64,000 nt of DNA from Selaginella moellendorffii (lineage: Eukaryota; Streptophyta; Lycopodiopsida; Selaginellales; Selaginellaceae), in the NCBI RefSeq assembly GCF_000143415.4, contig NW_003314357.1:622821-686820 (forward strand). The letters are read 5' to 3'. The position numbers were made by a program, and so were the translations under genes. Below the pieces are notes generated by a model that saw only the letters and a list, made by a program, of their open reading frames with translations, was not told the origin of the DNA and ran no database searches. Shown piece by piece: positions 1 to 9,928 of the stretch. Numbering within the stretch: position 1 is the stretch's first letter; each line of letters begins with the position of its first letter.

Positions 1-735
1 TTGCAGGGGGTTCCAAAAGTATAGTAGGGATAGTGAGGTCCAGGAACCAGTCTTGAAGGAACTCTCCAATGGTGCTTCCAAACTGACTTGAGGTTGAGAT
101 TGGGGCTGAGAGGCCTTGGGTGGGAGTGAGCATGGGCCTGAGTGGTGCTGGAGGGGCCACCTAGGGAAGTGCTCAAGAGCAGCTCCCACTCCCGAAAGGG
201 AAACCGACTGCGGTGCTCCCGGCTCAGGTGGAGTGGTGCCCCACTTGAGTACCTTGTGGCTCATTGTTCCTCGCCCTTCCTAGGGGCTTGGGCCTTCCCT
301 TCAGGATGGAAGTGGGGGGGTAGAGGTACCCATACCGGGCCGTTAGGCCACGGTGTTTCGCCCCGACGTCCCGAAGCAAGTGCTGCACCCAAGGCTTGGG
401 ATTTAGAGGGTCCCATGATCAAGTCTTGTGGTACCTTGGGGTGTTAGGAATCTGGAGGCTTGGTGTGCTTGGCTGCTTGTGCCTGCGGGGAGTGTAGCCG
501 AACCTTAAGTCCAGTCTAACCCGGGGAGGGGGATTGGGAGAGATTTGGGAATCTGTAGATGGATGGCTAACACTTCATTGCTCGTGCAGTGAGTAGCTGA
601 AACCAAGTAGGACCAAGTAGGAGCTGGTACCATAGGTGAGAACCTTGGCGAGGGAACTTAGCACAAGCCAAGGCAGAGTTGGTCGGATAGTCGAGGTAAG
701 CTGGCAAATTGGAAAGGAAAAATTTGTGGCTTACA
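1..735 (-). repeat. Partial long terminal repeat, same family as the solo LTR at 27802-28937
   Basis: This segment is the near-identical reverse complement of about 27802-28525. It ends at 735 with CTTACA, the complement of the TGTAAG that opens the other copy, so the LTR edge is directly visible; the rest lies outside the window. It abuts a gypsy copy-1 integrase remnant at 736, so the element inserted into that gypsy copy. No coding capacity is recognised; open frames here do not resemble known proteins. Whether this is a solo LTR or the edge of a full element cannot be told from the window. Confidence 0.8.
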
Positions 736-3512
736 ATATCCTCAATCGAGACCTTAAAACATGAAATGCATTAGCCATAAATGTTGGACTATTATCTGAA
801 AAATTTGCTCCAAACAAGATTGCTAGAACACCACTTAATTGAGGAGGAAGTATTTAATAGTAGTCACAAATGCACTAGCAAAAGTATTGACTTCCACCCA
901 ATAAGTCAAGTAGTCAAAAACAATAATAACATACTTATTGCCAGTAGTTGATAAAAAAGCCTCATCAAATTAAATGCCACCAACTTAAATAAACAGAAAA
1001 TTTCAATTAACTCTAATTATTCTTTTACAGCATGAGAGGGAGTATTACAAGTTTGGCACCAAATGTAGCTACATATATATTGGATAACATCACGTCATAT
1101 TTTTAGCTAATAAAAACACTTGTGCTATTTCTCAGTCATATGATGATGTCTTATATGCCTACCTAGAATAGGAGAATTATATTAGGCATGAAGAAAGCGT
1201 AGAATAAAGATCTCAACTTTTTAAGCCTTATGAAATTTATCAAAAAAAGGTAAATTTTGCTTCACACCTTATGGATATTGAATATAAAGTACAACAACTA
1301 CTAATGGTATGGAATCTTCGTCCAAAAAATCCACAAATGCTAGAATAATAAGTTCATTAGAAATATAAGAAGAGGGTGAAGAAGGAAAATGAGCTCAAGA
1401 AAGGGCATCAGCAGTAGTTATATAACTCTTTGGACGATGAACAACTTCAAAATCATATATCTAAAGTTTCAAAGCCCACTAAGCAATATAATTAACCAAG
1501 TTTTTCTACTTGAATAACGAAGTAACTACAACATGATCACCTTTAATAATGTTCAAGAACTATGTAAATATCCACAAATATGCTCCTAGAATGGCATTAT
1601 CCACCTGATTTGCCACCATAATTGTCTAAAGTTTCTTGAAATCCCAAATTGTTGCTAAACACTCCTCTATTATGGAGTAATTCACCTCCATTAATTGCAA
1701 CATATGACTGATATATGCAATGGAATAACACTAGCTAAGCATATTTGGGCTCTCTTGCATCAACACACCTTCAACACTAATATTATAAGCATTTATGTGC
1801 AAAATAAAAAGTTAAATATAGTTATAATATGCCAAAAATAGAGGAGTTGTTAACAACGTTTTGAAATCTATAAATGCTCACTCATAGTCTACAGACCAAA
1901 TGAAAGAGTACATTGATAACTTCAACAATACTCGCAATAATGTAGTATAATCAAAAAGATGATGAACAAAACAATTAAGATATTGCATCTTACATAAGAA
2001 CCACCACATATCATTTATACACTTTGGAGTACGGAACTTTAGAATAGCCATAAATTTATCATGATCAACTTGCAAATCTTCATGAGAAATACAATACCCA
2101 AAATAAATTGTGTCCTTGGCCCTAAATACATATTTTGACTACTTTAGCTTTAAATTAATTTCTTACAGTCAATTCAACACCTTACAAACATCACAAACAT
2201 GTTCCTCTCACATCCCTTATAAGTGAACGAAAATATTATCAATGAAGTTAGTAGTCACTTTCAATATATTACAAAAAACTTTATCCATCATTTGCTGAAA
2301 AGTCACTAGAGTATTATTCAAATTCAATAGCACCACCAAGAATTCATACAAACCAAATAATCTACAAAAAGCAGTATTGGGAATATTTTCCTTAGCCATC
2401 GGTACTTACCAATACCTAGAAGCAAGATCTAACTTAGTGAATTAACAACTTATCCCAAAACGATCCAAGAGATCAGTAGTGTGAGGAAGAGGGTACATAT
2501 TTAAGATCATCACTTTGTTTATTAGTTGATGCAAAAATGAATACTCCCATCAGGCTTTGTCATAAGATGAAGTTTATATGTTTAAGGATTCTACGATTTT
2601 TGGATAACACCCTTTTCTAACATCTCTTTGATGTTTGCATATAAAATCTTGATCTTTTTTGGTGACCGATAACAAATAGAAATTTTGATTGAATGAGCAT
2701 CCCCAGTTGAAATAGGATGACATATTGCAATCTTAACCCCAAATGACATGTTAAATTCAAAGAAATCGACATACTCCTTCATGAGCCAGTCAACCATAGT
2801 AACATAAAGACCATTAAAAGGATCTGAAGAGGGAATAAAGGAATAAGGTGGAAACATAAAAGGAACTAATGGGAAGACAAAAGTGATGGGAGCAAAGGTA
2901 AAAGTAAAGGGACGAAAAGGAAAAAAAATAATATGAATGGAAGAAATATAAAAATATATAAAACAAAGGGGAAATGCCTTAAAGTCATATTTGGCATGAT
3001 TGTGCCACAACCAATCTATACCAAGAATGAGGTAAAAAGTTTGATTTAACACCACCCATAACAACAAACTCGACATCACTCACATGCACAACTAAGCTTG
3101 CCTCATTCTGTGCACATACATATGTATAGTTATTGTCATAAAGAATGAAAACTAACTTTGTCGCATAATGTAAATATAGACGGTAATATATGGTAACAAG
3201 CTGAGCTATAAAAGATAAACTCAAATTTGTATCATCCAATATGGAAAGAATAATAAAAAACCTCTTATTATAAAAATGAATTTAGAAAGTAAACACTAGA
3301 TGAATTGAGGCTGAGTTAACCCCTTCATGATATTTTTGAAAGAAAAATGGAGGGGTCATTGATTTATTTGTGTAAGGACCCTCCACTACTCACATGACTC
3401 CTTGTTTTTTAGAAACATCTTGATATTTAAACCTTCCATTGCAATAGCATTAATAAGATGTTGATGCCAAGGTCTCCACCCAGGAAATAGAGGTTGCCAA
3501 TCCAGAAAACAT
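736..3512 (-). mobile_element. Ty3/gypsy retrotransposon copy 1, decayed pol (minus strand)
   Basis: Reading the minus strand from 3460 down gives a protease remnant (about 2985-3239), then reverse transcriptase (2217-2399, with FIDNIFVHL in place of the F/Y-x-DD box), RNase H (1878-2075 and onwards) and integrase remnants to 736. Many stops and frameshifts interrupt it. It aligns along its length with copy 2 (25637-31580), copy 3 (38823-42577) and copy 4 (48385-52126). The gag region and part of the leader are lost where a chromodomain retrotransposon joins at about 3513; its own 5' LTR reappears at 6129-6285. Not functional. Confidence 0.85.
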
Positions 3513-4096
3513 CCAGTCGCTTTCCATTCTCGGAAATTCCAGCCTGCGGAGATCAATTACGAAATCCATGATAAGGAGCTCCTTGCCATCGTGGATTCCT
3601 TTGGAGAGTGGCGCCGTTTCTTGGAGGGGGCGGCCATCAAACAACAGTCTAGATGGATCACAAAAATCTCGAATACTTTGCCACTTCCCGAGTTTTAAGC
3701 CGTCATCAAGCAAGGTGGGCACAATTCCTGAGTCGGTTTGACTTTGTTATCAAGTACAGACCTGGAAAGCTTTAAGGCCTTCCTGATGCTCTTTCAAGGT
3801 GCTCCTATCTCAGTCTCAGGCCTGGTAATCCTGCCTTCGATCAACAGGATCAAGTTATCCTCGGTCCTGATCTGCTTCAAGTTATGGCAATTTCCCTGGT
3901 CCCGCAGGACTCCTCCTTGATGGATGCGATCAGAAACAATCTTCAATCCGATGATCTCGCTAGTGACATTTTCCCCCATCTTCAGGCTGGACACCCTATG
4001 ACTCCCGACTGCTGGTGATTTGACGAGTTCGAGTTCTTAGATGGCTTATTATACCGTGGGGAGCAGCTTTACATTCCTGAAGGTGACGCTCAAAGG

Positions 4097-4777
4097 TTGG
4101 TCCTGATGGCATGCCACGATAGCCTGACTGATAGTCACTTCGGCATTGCGAAAACCTATGAGCTAGTTGCACGGGACTTTTGGTGGCCTCACATGGACGA
4201 CTACATCAAAACTTTTGTTACCTTCTGTGACACTTGTGCCTGGAATAAGGTACCTCGCCACCTTCCTTCAGGTTTGCTTCGTTCCCTTCCGGTCCCTTCA
4301 GGTCCTTGAGAATCCATCTCCATGGATTTCTTGAGTGATCTTCCGAGTTGTAGAGGCTTCAACAACATTTTAGTCGTGGTGGACCGCTTCACAAAGATGG
4401 CGCACTTCTTGCCATGTACCAAGGAGTTTTCGGGCGAGGACATGGCAAAACTGGTATTCAGGGAAATTTTTCGACTTCATGGGATTCCTACAGATGTGGT
4501 TTCGGATCGGGGGCCTCAATTCATCTCTCATTTCTGGAAACGGTTTTTGCAGCTACTTGGAGTGAAGGCCAACCTCTCTTCGGCGTATCATCCTCAAACT
4601 AATGGGCAGTCCGAGCGAACGATTCAGACGTTGGAACAATTCTTGAGGTGCTTCATCAACTATCATCAGGATAACTGGTTCGATATCCTTCCCCTTGCTG
4701 AGTTCTCCTATAACAACTCTGTTCACTCCTCTTTTCGAATTTCCCCCTTCTTTGCAAACTCTGGCCAAAATCCCTGA
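4097..4777 (+). pseudogene. Chromovirus integrase, interrupted
   Basis: The zinc-binding segment shows H-H-C-C in order (ACHDS..DSHFGI...FCDTC). The catalytic core keeps its first Asp in SMDFLSDLP, the second in VSDRGPQF and the Glu in NGQSERTIQ, so the DDE triad survives. An in-frame TGA at 4307-4309 separates the zinc finger from the core, and a second stop follows NSGQNP at 4777. Downstream, in another frame, HRAQESHKTF and the GPF motif RLGPFPI continue towards the chromodomain. A catalytic triad inside a broken frame suggests a fairly recent death of the element. Confidence 0.85.
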
Positions 4778-5182
4778 TTCAATCTTTCACTTCCTTCTCC
4801 ATCCGAATCCTCTCATTCAAATCCTCGCTCTGAGGCATTTGTCTCCAACCTCCAAGAAATCCACAACTCCATCTCCTTCCACCTCCATCGTGCTCAGGAA
4901 TCTCACAAAACATTTGCCAATGTCCATTGTCAAGATTGTCCCCTTTACAATATCGGGGATAAAGTCTGGCTCCTCAGGCGAAATATCTCCACCACCAGGC
5001 CCTATCCAAAACTTGATTTCAAACGCCTCGGTCCTTTCCCTATCACTGCCATCATTAATCCTGTCACTTATCGCCTTGCACTTCCCTCCTCATATTAAAT
5101 TCACCCCGTTTTTCATTCTTCTCTCCTTGAGCCTTATATTCCCAGTCCTATTCCCAATCGGGTCATTCTTCCACCTCCACCA

Positions 5183-5467
5183 GTGCAGCTCGAGGATGGG
5201 TCTGAGTACGAGGTTCAGGACATCCTTGATTCCAAGATTTCACGGTCTAAACTCTACTATCTGGTCAACTGGAAAGGTTACGGGCCTGAAGAACGCATTT
5301 GGGAACCTGCAGACAACCTGATTCATTCTCCTGACCTTGTTCAGGACTTCCACTGCCGCTATCCTTCTCGTCCCAGTCCTCATTCTTTTTCCCCATCTCC
5401 CATCCCTCGCCGCTCATCTCATCCTCCTCGTCGTTCTCATTCACATCCTCGTTCCACTCGTTCTTGA
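5183..5467 (+). pseudogene. Chromodomain and tail of the chromovirus polyprotein
   Basis: The segment EYEVQDILDSKISRSKL followed by YYLVNWKGYGPEERIWEPA is a classical chromodomain: the aromatic cage positions (Y in EYEV, W of NWKGY, W of RIWEP) are all present. In chromoviruses this C-terminal integrase module binds methylated histone H3 and steers integration into heterochromatin (family knowledge). After about residue 55 the tail is rich in Ser, Pro, His and Arg. The frame is open to a TGA that directly abuts the polypurine tract, as expected for the end of pol. Confidence 0.85.
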
Positions 5468-5478
5468 GGAGGGGGTGC
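5467..5478 (+). other. Polypurine tract of the chromovirus
   Basis: GAGGAGGGGGTGC lies between the pol stop codon and the first base of the 3' LTR, the normal place for the plus-strand primer site. Confidence 0.7.
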
Positions 5479-5866
5479 TGTCAGGAATCCCCCAATTCTT
5501 GCCATATTTCTGACTCTCGCTGGATTCTTGACCTACAGACCACATTCCTGATTCTCGAGACACTTCCCTATTCCTGACTCTCGAGACACTTCCCTATTCC
5601 TGACTCTCTGATTTCCTATACAATTCCTGAGTCTCAAGCCACATTCTTGATATTGATGTGGCGCCTCCTCAACCTCAGCTATATTTAGGCCATCCTCGAT
5701 CCAAGAGTGGTGGAGCTTCATCAACCTATAGTATATATAGGTTAGCCTTGTTCCATTTCTCCACAATCTGAATTAACGCCAGTTTAAGGCCTTTTCTTTG
5801 TTTCCACTAGCTTTTCTCTTTGTCTTTTGCATTTTCCAGTCTTGATCTTGTTAGGGGGTCTTGACA
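5479..5866 (+). repeat. 3' LTR of the chromovirus, 388 bp
   Basis: The LTR opens with TGTCAGGAATCC and closes with GGGTCTTGACA, giving terminal TGTCA/TGACA inverted repeats. A TATA-like TATATATAGG lies at about 5731-5740, a plausible promoter. A perfect 26-bp direct duplication occupies 5556-5607. No 5' partner LTR is present, consistent with 5' truncation. Confidence 0.8.
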
Positions 5867-6290
5867 ATAAATGACCATCACTTAAGTTTAATTTTTCAAT
5901 TATAACTATATAGCATCAAGTAATTGCATAAATTGTAGCTTCAGAATCAAAGGAAAAGGAGGCTACTATTCTACCATGAAGTTGAACGAAAAAAAATAGC
6001 AAAAAAGAAGAATTTGAAAATACTATAAAGAAAGTGAGATTTAAATGATGCAAAAGTTAGATCTAAACTAAAATCCCAAATCAAAGCACTCTTTAAGGAT
6101 AATCAAAATTACCTCTCATTTCCACCAATATGAGTGTATAGAATATTAAAATGGAATATAGAAATATGTAATATCAATTAGCCCAAAAACCCTAGCTTAT
6201 ATAAGTGGTCTGGATTAAAATCAATCTAAAAACTATTAAAATTCCATTATGCTAATATTAGTATATGGCATTGTAACCTATAACATTAAA
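5867..6290 (-). mobile_element. 5' leader and 5' LTR of gypsy copy 1
   Basis: This piece matches the 5' end of copy 2 (31120-31580) in the same minus orientation. The LTR corresponds to about 6129-6285; its inner edge reads (minus strand) CACTCATA followed by TTGGTGGAAATGAGAGG, the primer-binding site. The outer LTR edge is degraded near 6285. The chromovirus separates it from the rest of copy 1. Confidence 0.75.
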
Positions 6291-6535
6291 TTTTCTAGTG
6301 TAATTCAATTAATCATATATATAAATAAATTTTTATTTATTTTTATTTTAGTTGCTAAACTTTTATGTGTAATAAACTAAAATTTATGTCATTAAAAATT
6401 AAAAATTATGAAAATATTTACTTACGTATGAAAATTTTAAAATTATTGCTCTTTGAAATTTTCTAGTGTAACTCAATTAATCATGTATATTAAAAAAATT
6501 TCATTTATTTTTGTTTTAGTTGCTACTTGTGTTAT
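6289..6535. repeat. AT-rich direct duplication, ~168-bp period
   Basis: AAATTTTCTAGTGTAA followed by (t/c)CAATTAATCAT begins at 6289 and recurs near 6458; both copies run on through an AT stretch to TTTTAGTTGCTA. The rest of the 6290-6856 gap shows nothing recognisable. Confidence 0.55.
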
Positions 6536-6856
6536 TAACAAATTATGGCAATCTTTGTCTATGTAAAACAAATTTAAAATTACCATTCTTATCTTCTGCC
6601 AATGTGGGGTGGGGCAGGAGAGCTATGCATTGTCCTCAATGTCATTGACAAATATCTCTCTTACCTCCTTGAAACAATTTTAGGTTTCTGAATGACAATC
6701 AATGCCAAATTTGCTCTTATAGCAATTCAGGACAAGGTTATGGTATACCAGTTGGTAAAATTCAGCTTTGATTCAAGCATTTGAATTGTTAACAAAGCTC
6801 TGATTTAGAAAATTTAGATTTAGAAAATGGTAAAGGATATTCTTTCCCTTGTACTT

Positions 6857-8020
6857 CTAGAGCGTGATGGAACAGCAAGAGACCGTTGGCAGTAGCTCAA
6901 ACGGCATCTCAATCTCTTCCCAAATTCGTTTGTTCTTGGCAATCTTTGCCCGACACAACGAAGTCGACGTTCGGCGATGATCATCCACGATTTGGCAGCA
7001 CCGGGTCACGTACTCGTCACTGCCCTCTCCAATCCCCATGAGCAGCAAATCCTCTCCTTCCTCCTCCTCATCCTCGCAATCCGAGCTAGACGATGGCGGC
7101 CTCCCGGCAGGGCAGCAAATCCTCCCATTCACAGCCGTCCACCACCGCCGCTCACACCGACCCAGCATCCTCTCCATCGCCGCCGGGTGAGGAGCCCTAT
7201 GGAGCACGCCCGAGGAGATCACGCACGACTGGAGCACATCCCTGTTGCTGCTGCCGGAATCCACGATCTCCCACCGGCAATCGCGCCTCCCAATCTCCAA
7301 AACCTCCATGCAATTCAGCCATATCTGCTGATCCCCGTGATCGCAGGGGAGGAGCGTGAACCCGCCGACCACGCACATGATCCCATTCTCGATCACCGCC
7401 CCTGTGCAATCCGCCCGGGGGATCTCCAGCTCCGGCAGATCGTTCCAGCAATCCCTGTCGATCGAGTAGGCTTCCACGGAAGAGAGCGCCAATCGATCGT
7501 CGTCGCCACCCTGGCCGCCGGCGACGATAATCTTGTCCTTCCAGGCTAGGCACGCGAATCCAGCCCTCGCCTGGCGCATACCAGCGCAGCAAATCCATCG
7601 CCGCTTGTACGCTCGCAAATCCATCGCGAAGACGCTGTCAAGAAACTCCAAGCTGGGAAGAGCCCTACCGCCGAGAACAAAGAGCTTGCCCTCCACGCAA
7701 ATGCATCGCGCCGACATGGGCACGCCGCAAGGGACTCCAGGGATTGGCGGCAATTGCTCCCAGCTCCCCAGCTCTGGATCATACACCGAGACCGCCAATT
7801 CCAGCGCCGATTGTGATTCCGGAGAGGGAATTCTATGGATCGCCGCGAACATCTTCTTGGGGCAATCGGATTCCAGCTGCAATGCGCCTCTCCAGCCCTT
7901 GCTCACCGCTCGAATGGAGCGGCAATCCCACCACGAGCTCGCCCTGGTGAGGATTTCATCGCGTACCAGATGATCGGGGAGGCCATGGATCAAACTCTTT
8001 TGCTGCGTGAGCGTCGCCAT
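6857..8020 (-). CDS. F-box/kelch-repeat protein
   Basis: A single-exon gene of 387 residues. The F-box lies at about residues 10-48 (GLPDHLVRDEIL...WWDCRSIRAVSKGW); it binds SKP1 in SCF ubiquitin ligases. Three kelch-like repeats follow, each marked by a Gly-Gly pair (VLGGR near 117, VAGGQ near 168, VVGGF near 219) and a downstream Trp, forming part of a beta-propeller that normally recruits the ubiquitination target. A Ser-rich then acidic stretch (DCEDEEEEGED, about residues 318-328) sits in the C-terminal third. The length is usual for plant F-box/kelch proteins and the start is the first ATG of the frame. Upstream ACGT-core boxes at 8103-8167 hint at light or ABA control. The target is unknown; the family is large, so no symbol is given. 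Confidence 0.9.
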   Translation of the reverse strand: MATLTQQKSLIHGLPDHLVRDEILTRASSWWDCRSIRAVSKGWRGALQLESDCPKKMFAAIHRIPSPESQSALELAVSVYDPELGSWEQLPPIPGVPCGVPMSARCICVEGKLFVLGGRALPSLEFLDSVFAMDLRAYKRRWICCAGMRQARAGFACLAWKDKIIVAGGQGGDDDRLALSSVEAYSIDRDCWNDLPELEIPRADCTGAVIENGIMCVVGGFTLLPCDHGDQQIWLNCMEVLEIGRRDCRWEIVDSGSSNRDVLQSCVISSGVLHRAPHPAAMERMLGRCERRWWTAVNGRICCPAGRPPSSSSDCEDEEEEGEDLLLMGIGEGSDEYVTRCCQIVDDHRRTSTSLCRAKIAKNKRIWEEIEMPFELLPTVSCCSITL

Positions 8021-8100
8021 TCTTTCTCGCTATCTCTGTCCAAAAGCCCTAATGTTTCGGGCATAGATATACCCAATTTCATTGTTTGAAAGATTCAAAG

Positions 8101-8170
8101 TGACGTGGCAGGATCGCTATTGGCCATTTGTCGTGTAGTGATGTGACACGTCACTGTGCCACCACGTGGC
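8101..8170 (-). promoter_or_regulatory. Cluster of three ACGT-core elements upstream of the F-box gene
   Basis: GACGTGGC (ACGT at 8103-8106), TGACACGTCA (ACGT at 8148-8151) and CACGTGGC (ACGT at 8164-8167) lie 80-150 bp upstream of the F-box/kelch ATG. Such G-box/ABRE sequences bind bZIP or bHLH factors in plants (known). A TATA-like GGGTATATCTATG (minus strand) lies near 8060-8075. Function is inferred from position and clustering. Confidence 0.5.
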
Positions 8171-9928
8171 ATGATTCAACGGGTGATTCGCCGGCTCTAT
8201 CTATGCAAAAGCGCGGCAGATTTAAAATGTAGGTAGACCTCTCAAGCACGCTTCGAATCGAAACCGCGACTGACGCGTGGATAAGCTTCTTTGCTTGATA
8301 TGACGCGCGTAGAAAAAATATCCTTCTTGACGGGTTCCAAAGGATCTTTGCTTCCAAATTGGAAGTTTGTGAGACCCGATCTCCGGGAAAATTCTAAAAG
8401 CTTATGAATCGTCACGTACCAATGACTGAGAGGAGATCAATCGATCAGATTGAAGTGCTCCTAATCACTGTTGTTTGATCAATGACTTATCGACCGCTCT
8501 CAAGCGCTTGCTCGCAAAAAGTTAAAACTTTTTTGAGAATGAATCCATACCCACCAAAGTGAATTTCACCAATCCATCCAGCACAAGACTGCGAGAAAGG
8601 AAAGAAAAAAAAACATTAGAGGAGGAGAGAAATGAGACTTACATTCTAGCATGGCGTCAAGTCGTCAAGTGCTGGCGTTACTTTGTAGACAAGCTTGTTG
8701 ATTTCTAACACGCCACACAACGAAGCAGTCGGATCGAGAAGGACGTTGACATGATCAGAGTTCTCGACATTTTTTGTGTTGTTTGGAGCGACGAGCTTTG
8801 ACAATCATCGAAAGCGACCACTTAAATACCTTTGTTTGTAGCGGTGGACGAACTGGATGGAGCATGAAACGTCGAGTGATTGATAGAAATGATGAGCCGA
8901 AAGCAAAGCTCAATGAAGCCTGAGAAACCCACACAGCATGATTGAAACACACAAGCTTAGAAGAAGCCGGAATCTTTGACTTACAAAAACCGGGGCAGAG
9001 ACGTACCAGAGCATTTTCGGGCTCATCAGAAAACCAGTACAGGCAGGCTGCCTTTGTTTGCATCCGCCGTTGCTTTCCTAAGTTTCATTAGTTTTTTTCC
9101 CTCGCTCGACCCCTGAGACAACGAACCAAAAGCATTAGAGAAACGGAGAGAAGATTAAGTTACTAGTACCTGTAAACATCTGGCTCACGGGATCTATTGT
9201 AGATATACTGCACTGCGCTGATATATATGGTCCCGAGACAATATAAACATACCCGCTAGCTTCCACCCGTATAGAGTCACGTGAAATCTCGACCAGATTT
9301 CCCAGCTTGTTGCAGCAGAGAATGATTATGATTATACCCGCAAGGCACTGGGGAAAATTCCTGCGGCCCCGTGAGCCACTGCCAAGAGAAAAAAAAAATG
9401 GCAATGCTTAGGCCTGACTGACAACAATGTGACCCAAGCTTGTTTAGAAAAATACCTCTGTTTTGCAGTTTTGCTTTCTTGGTCTCGTGAGTCTTAAGCA
9501 GCTCTCCTCCACTGGTCCTCCAAAGTGGCGCCTTCTTCAATGAGCTTTTTGCGAAGTGAGGCTCCCAATACCAGAAAGCTGAAGACCACCTGGTACGCGG
9601 TACAGCCAGGTCTACTCTACCTCTGCTTTGGTCCGGCTTGTTTGGTTGCTTCTTACGCTAGAACACTCTCTCGTCTTCTAATTCGTCGCTCGGTCTCTCC
9701 AAAGAGCTGCAAGGACGTGGAACAAAAGAGATTTGACAAGACTCACAGGTGCGTTACAGCTTGTTGCTTTCTCGCTTCTCTAGCTCTAAAGCTTTGCTTG
9801 ATTCTGCAGACAAGGATTGAAAGCAAGTCTAGAAAAGCAAAGACCAACTTGGAATGTTTAAATGCATACCTTGGCTCATCGCAGAAGCAGCGGTTCTATG
9901 GTCGTCTCAGAGGATTTAGCTCCTGTGC
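8171..9928. other. Intergenic region between the F-box and GRAS genes
   Basis: I see no convincing gene here. The short open frames on both strands lack recognisable domains and have no consistent splice structure. The sequence is of mixed composition, without repeat-family similarity to the rest of the window, and probably holds the GRAS promoter and 5' UTR. Confidence 0.5.

Larger units (their letters stand above)
3513..5866 (+). mobile_element. 5'-truncated chromodomain Ty3/gypsy retrotransposon (chromovirus)
   Basis: The fragment begins in RNase H (motif [14 protein letters not shown] near 3550), passes a tether region ending in PDALSR, and contains integrase with an HHCC zinc-binding start, the DDE core, a GPF motif and a chromodomain, then a polypurine tract and a 3' LTR. 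Gag, protease and reverse transcriptase are missing. A few stops break the frame (for example a TGA at 4307-4309 where Trp is expected). It lies inside gypsy copy 1, with copy-1 sequence on both sides (to 3512 and from 5867). The chromodomain after integrase places it among chromoviruses; the closest lineage cannot be named without alignment. Confidence 0.88.

Noticed and set aside
8755-9540. Open frames between the F-box and GRAS genes
   Set aside because: No recognisable domains, no consistent splice sites and unremarkable length.
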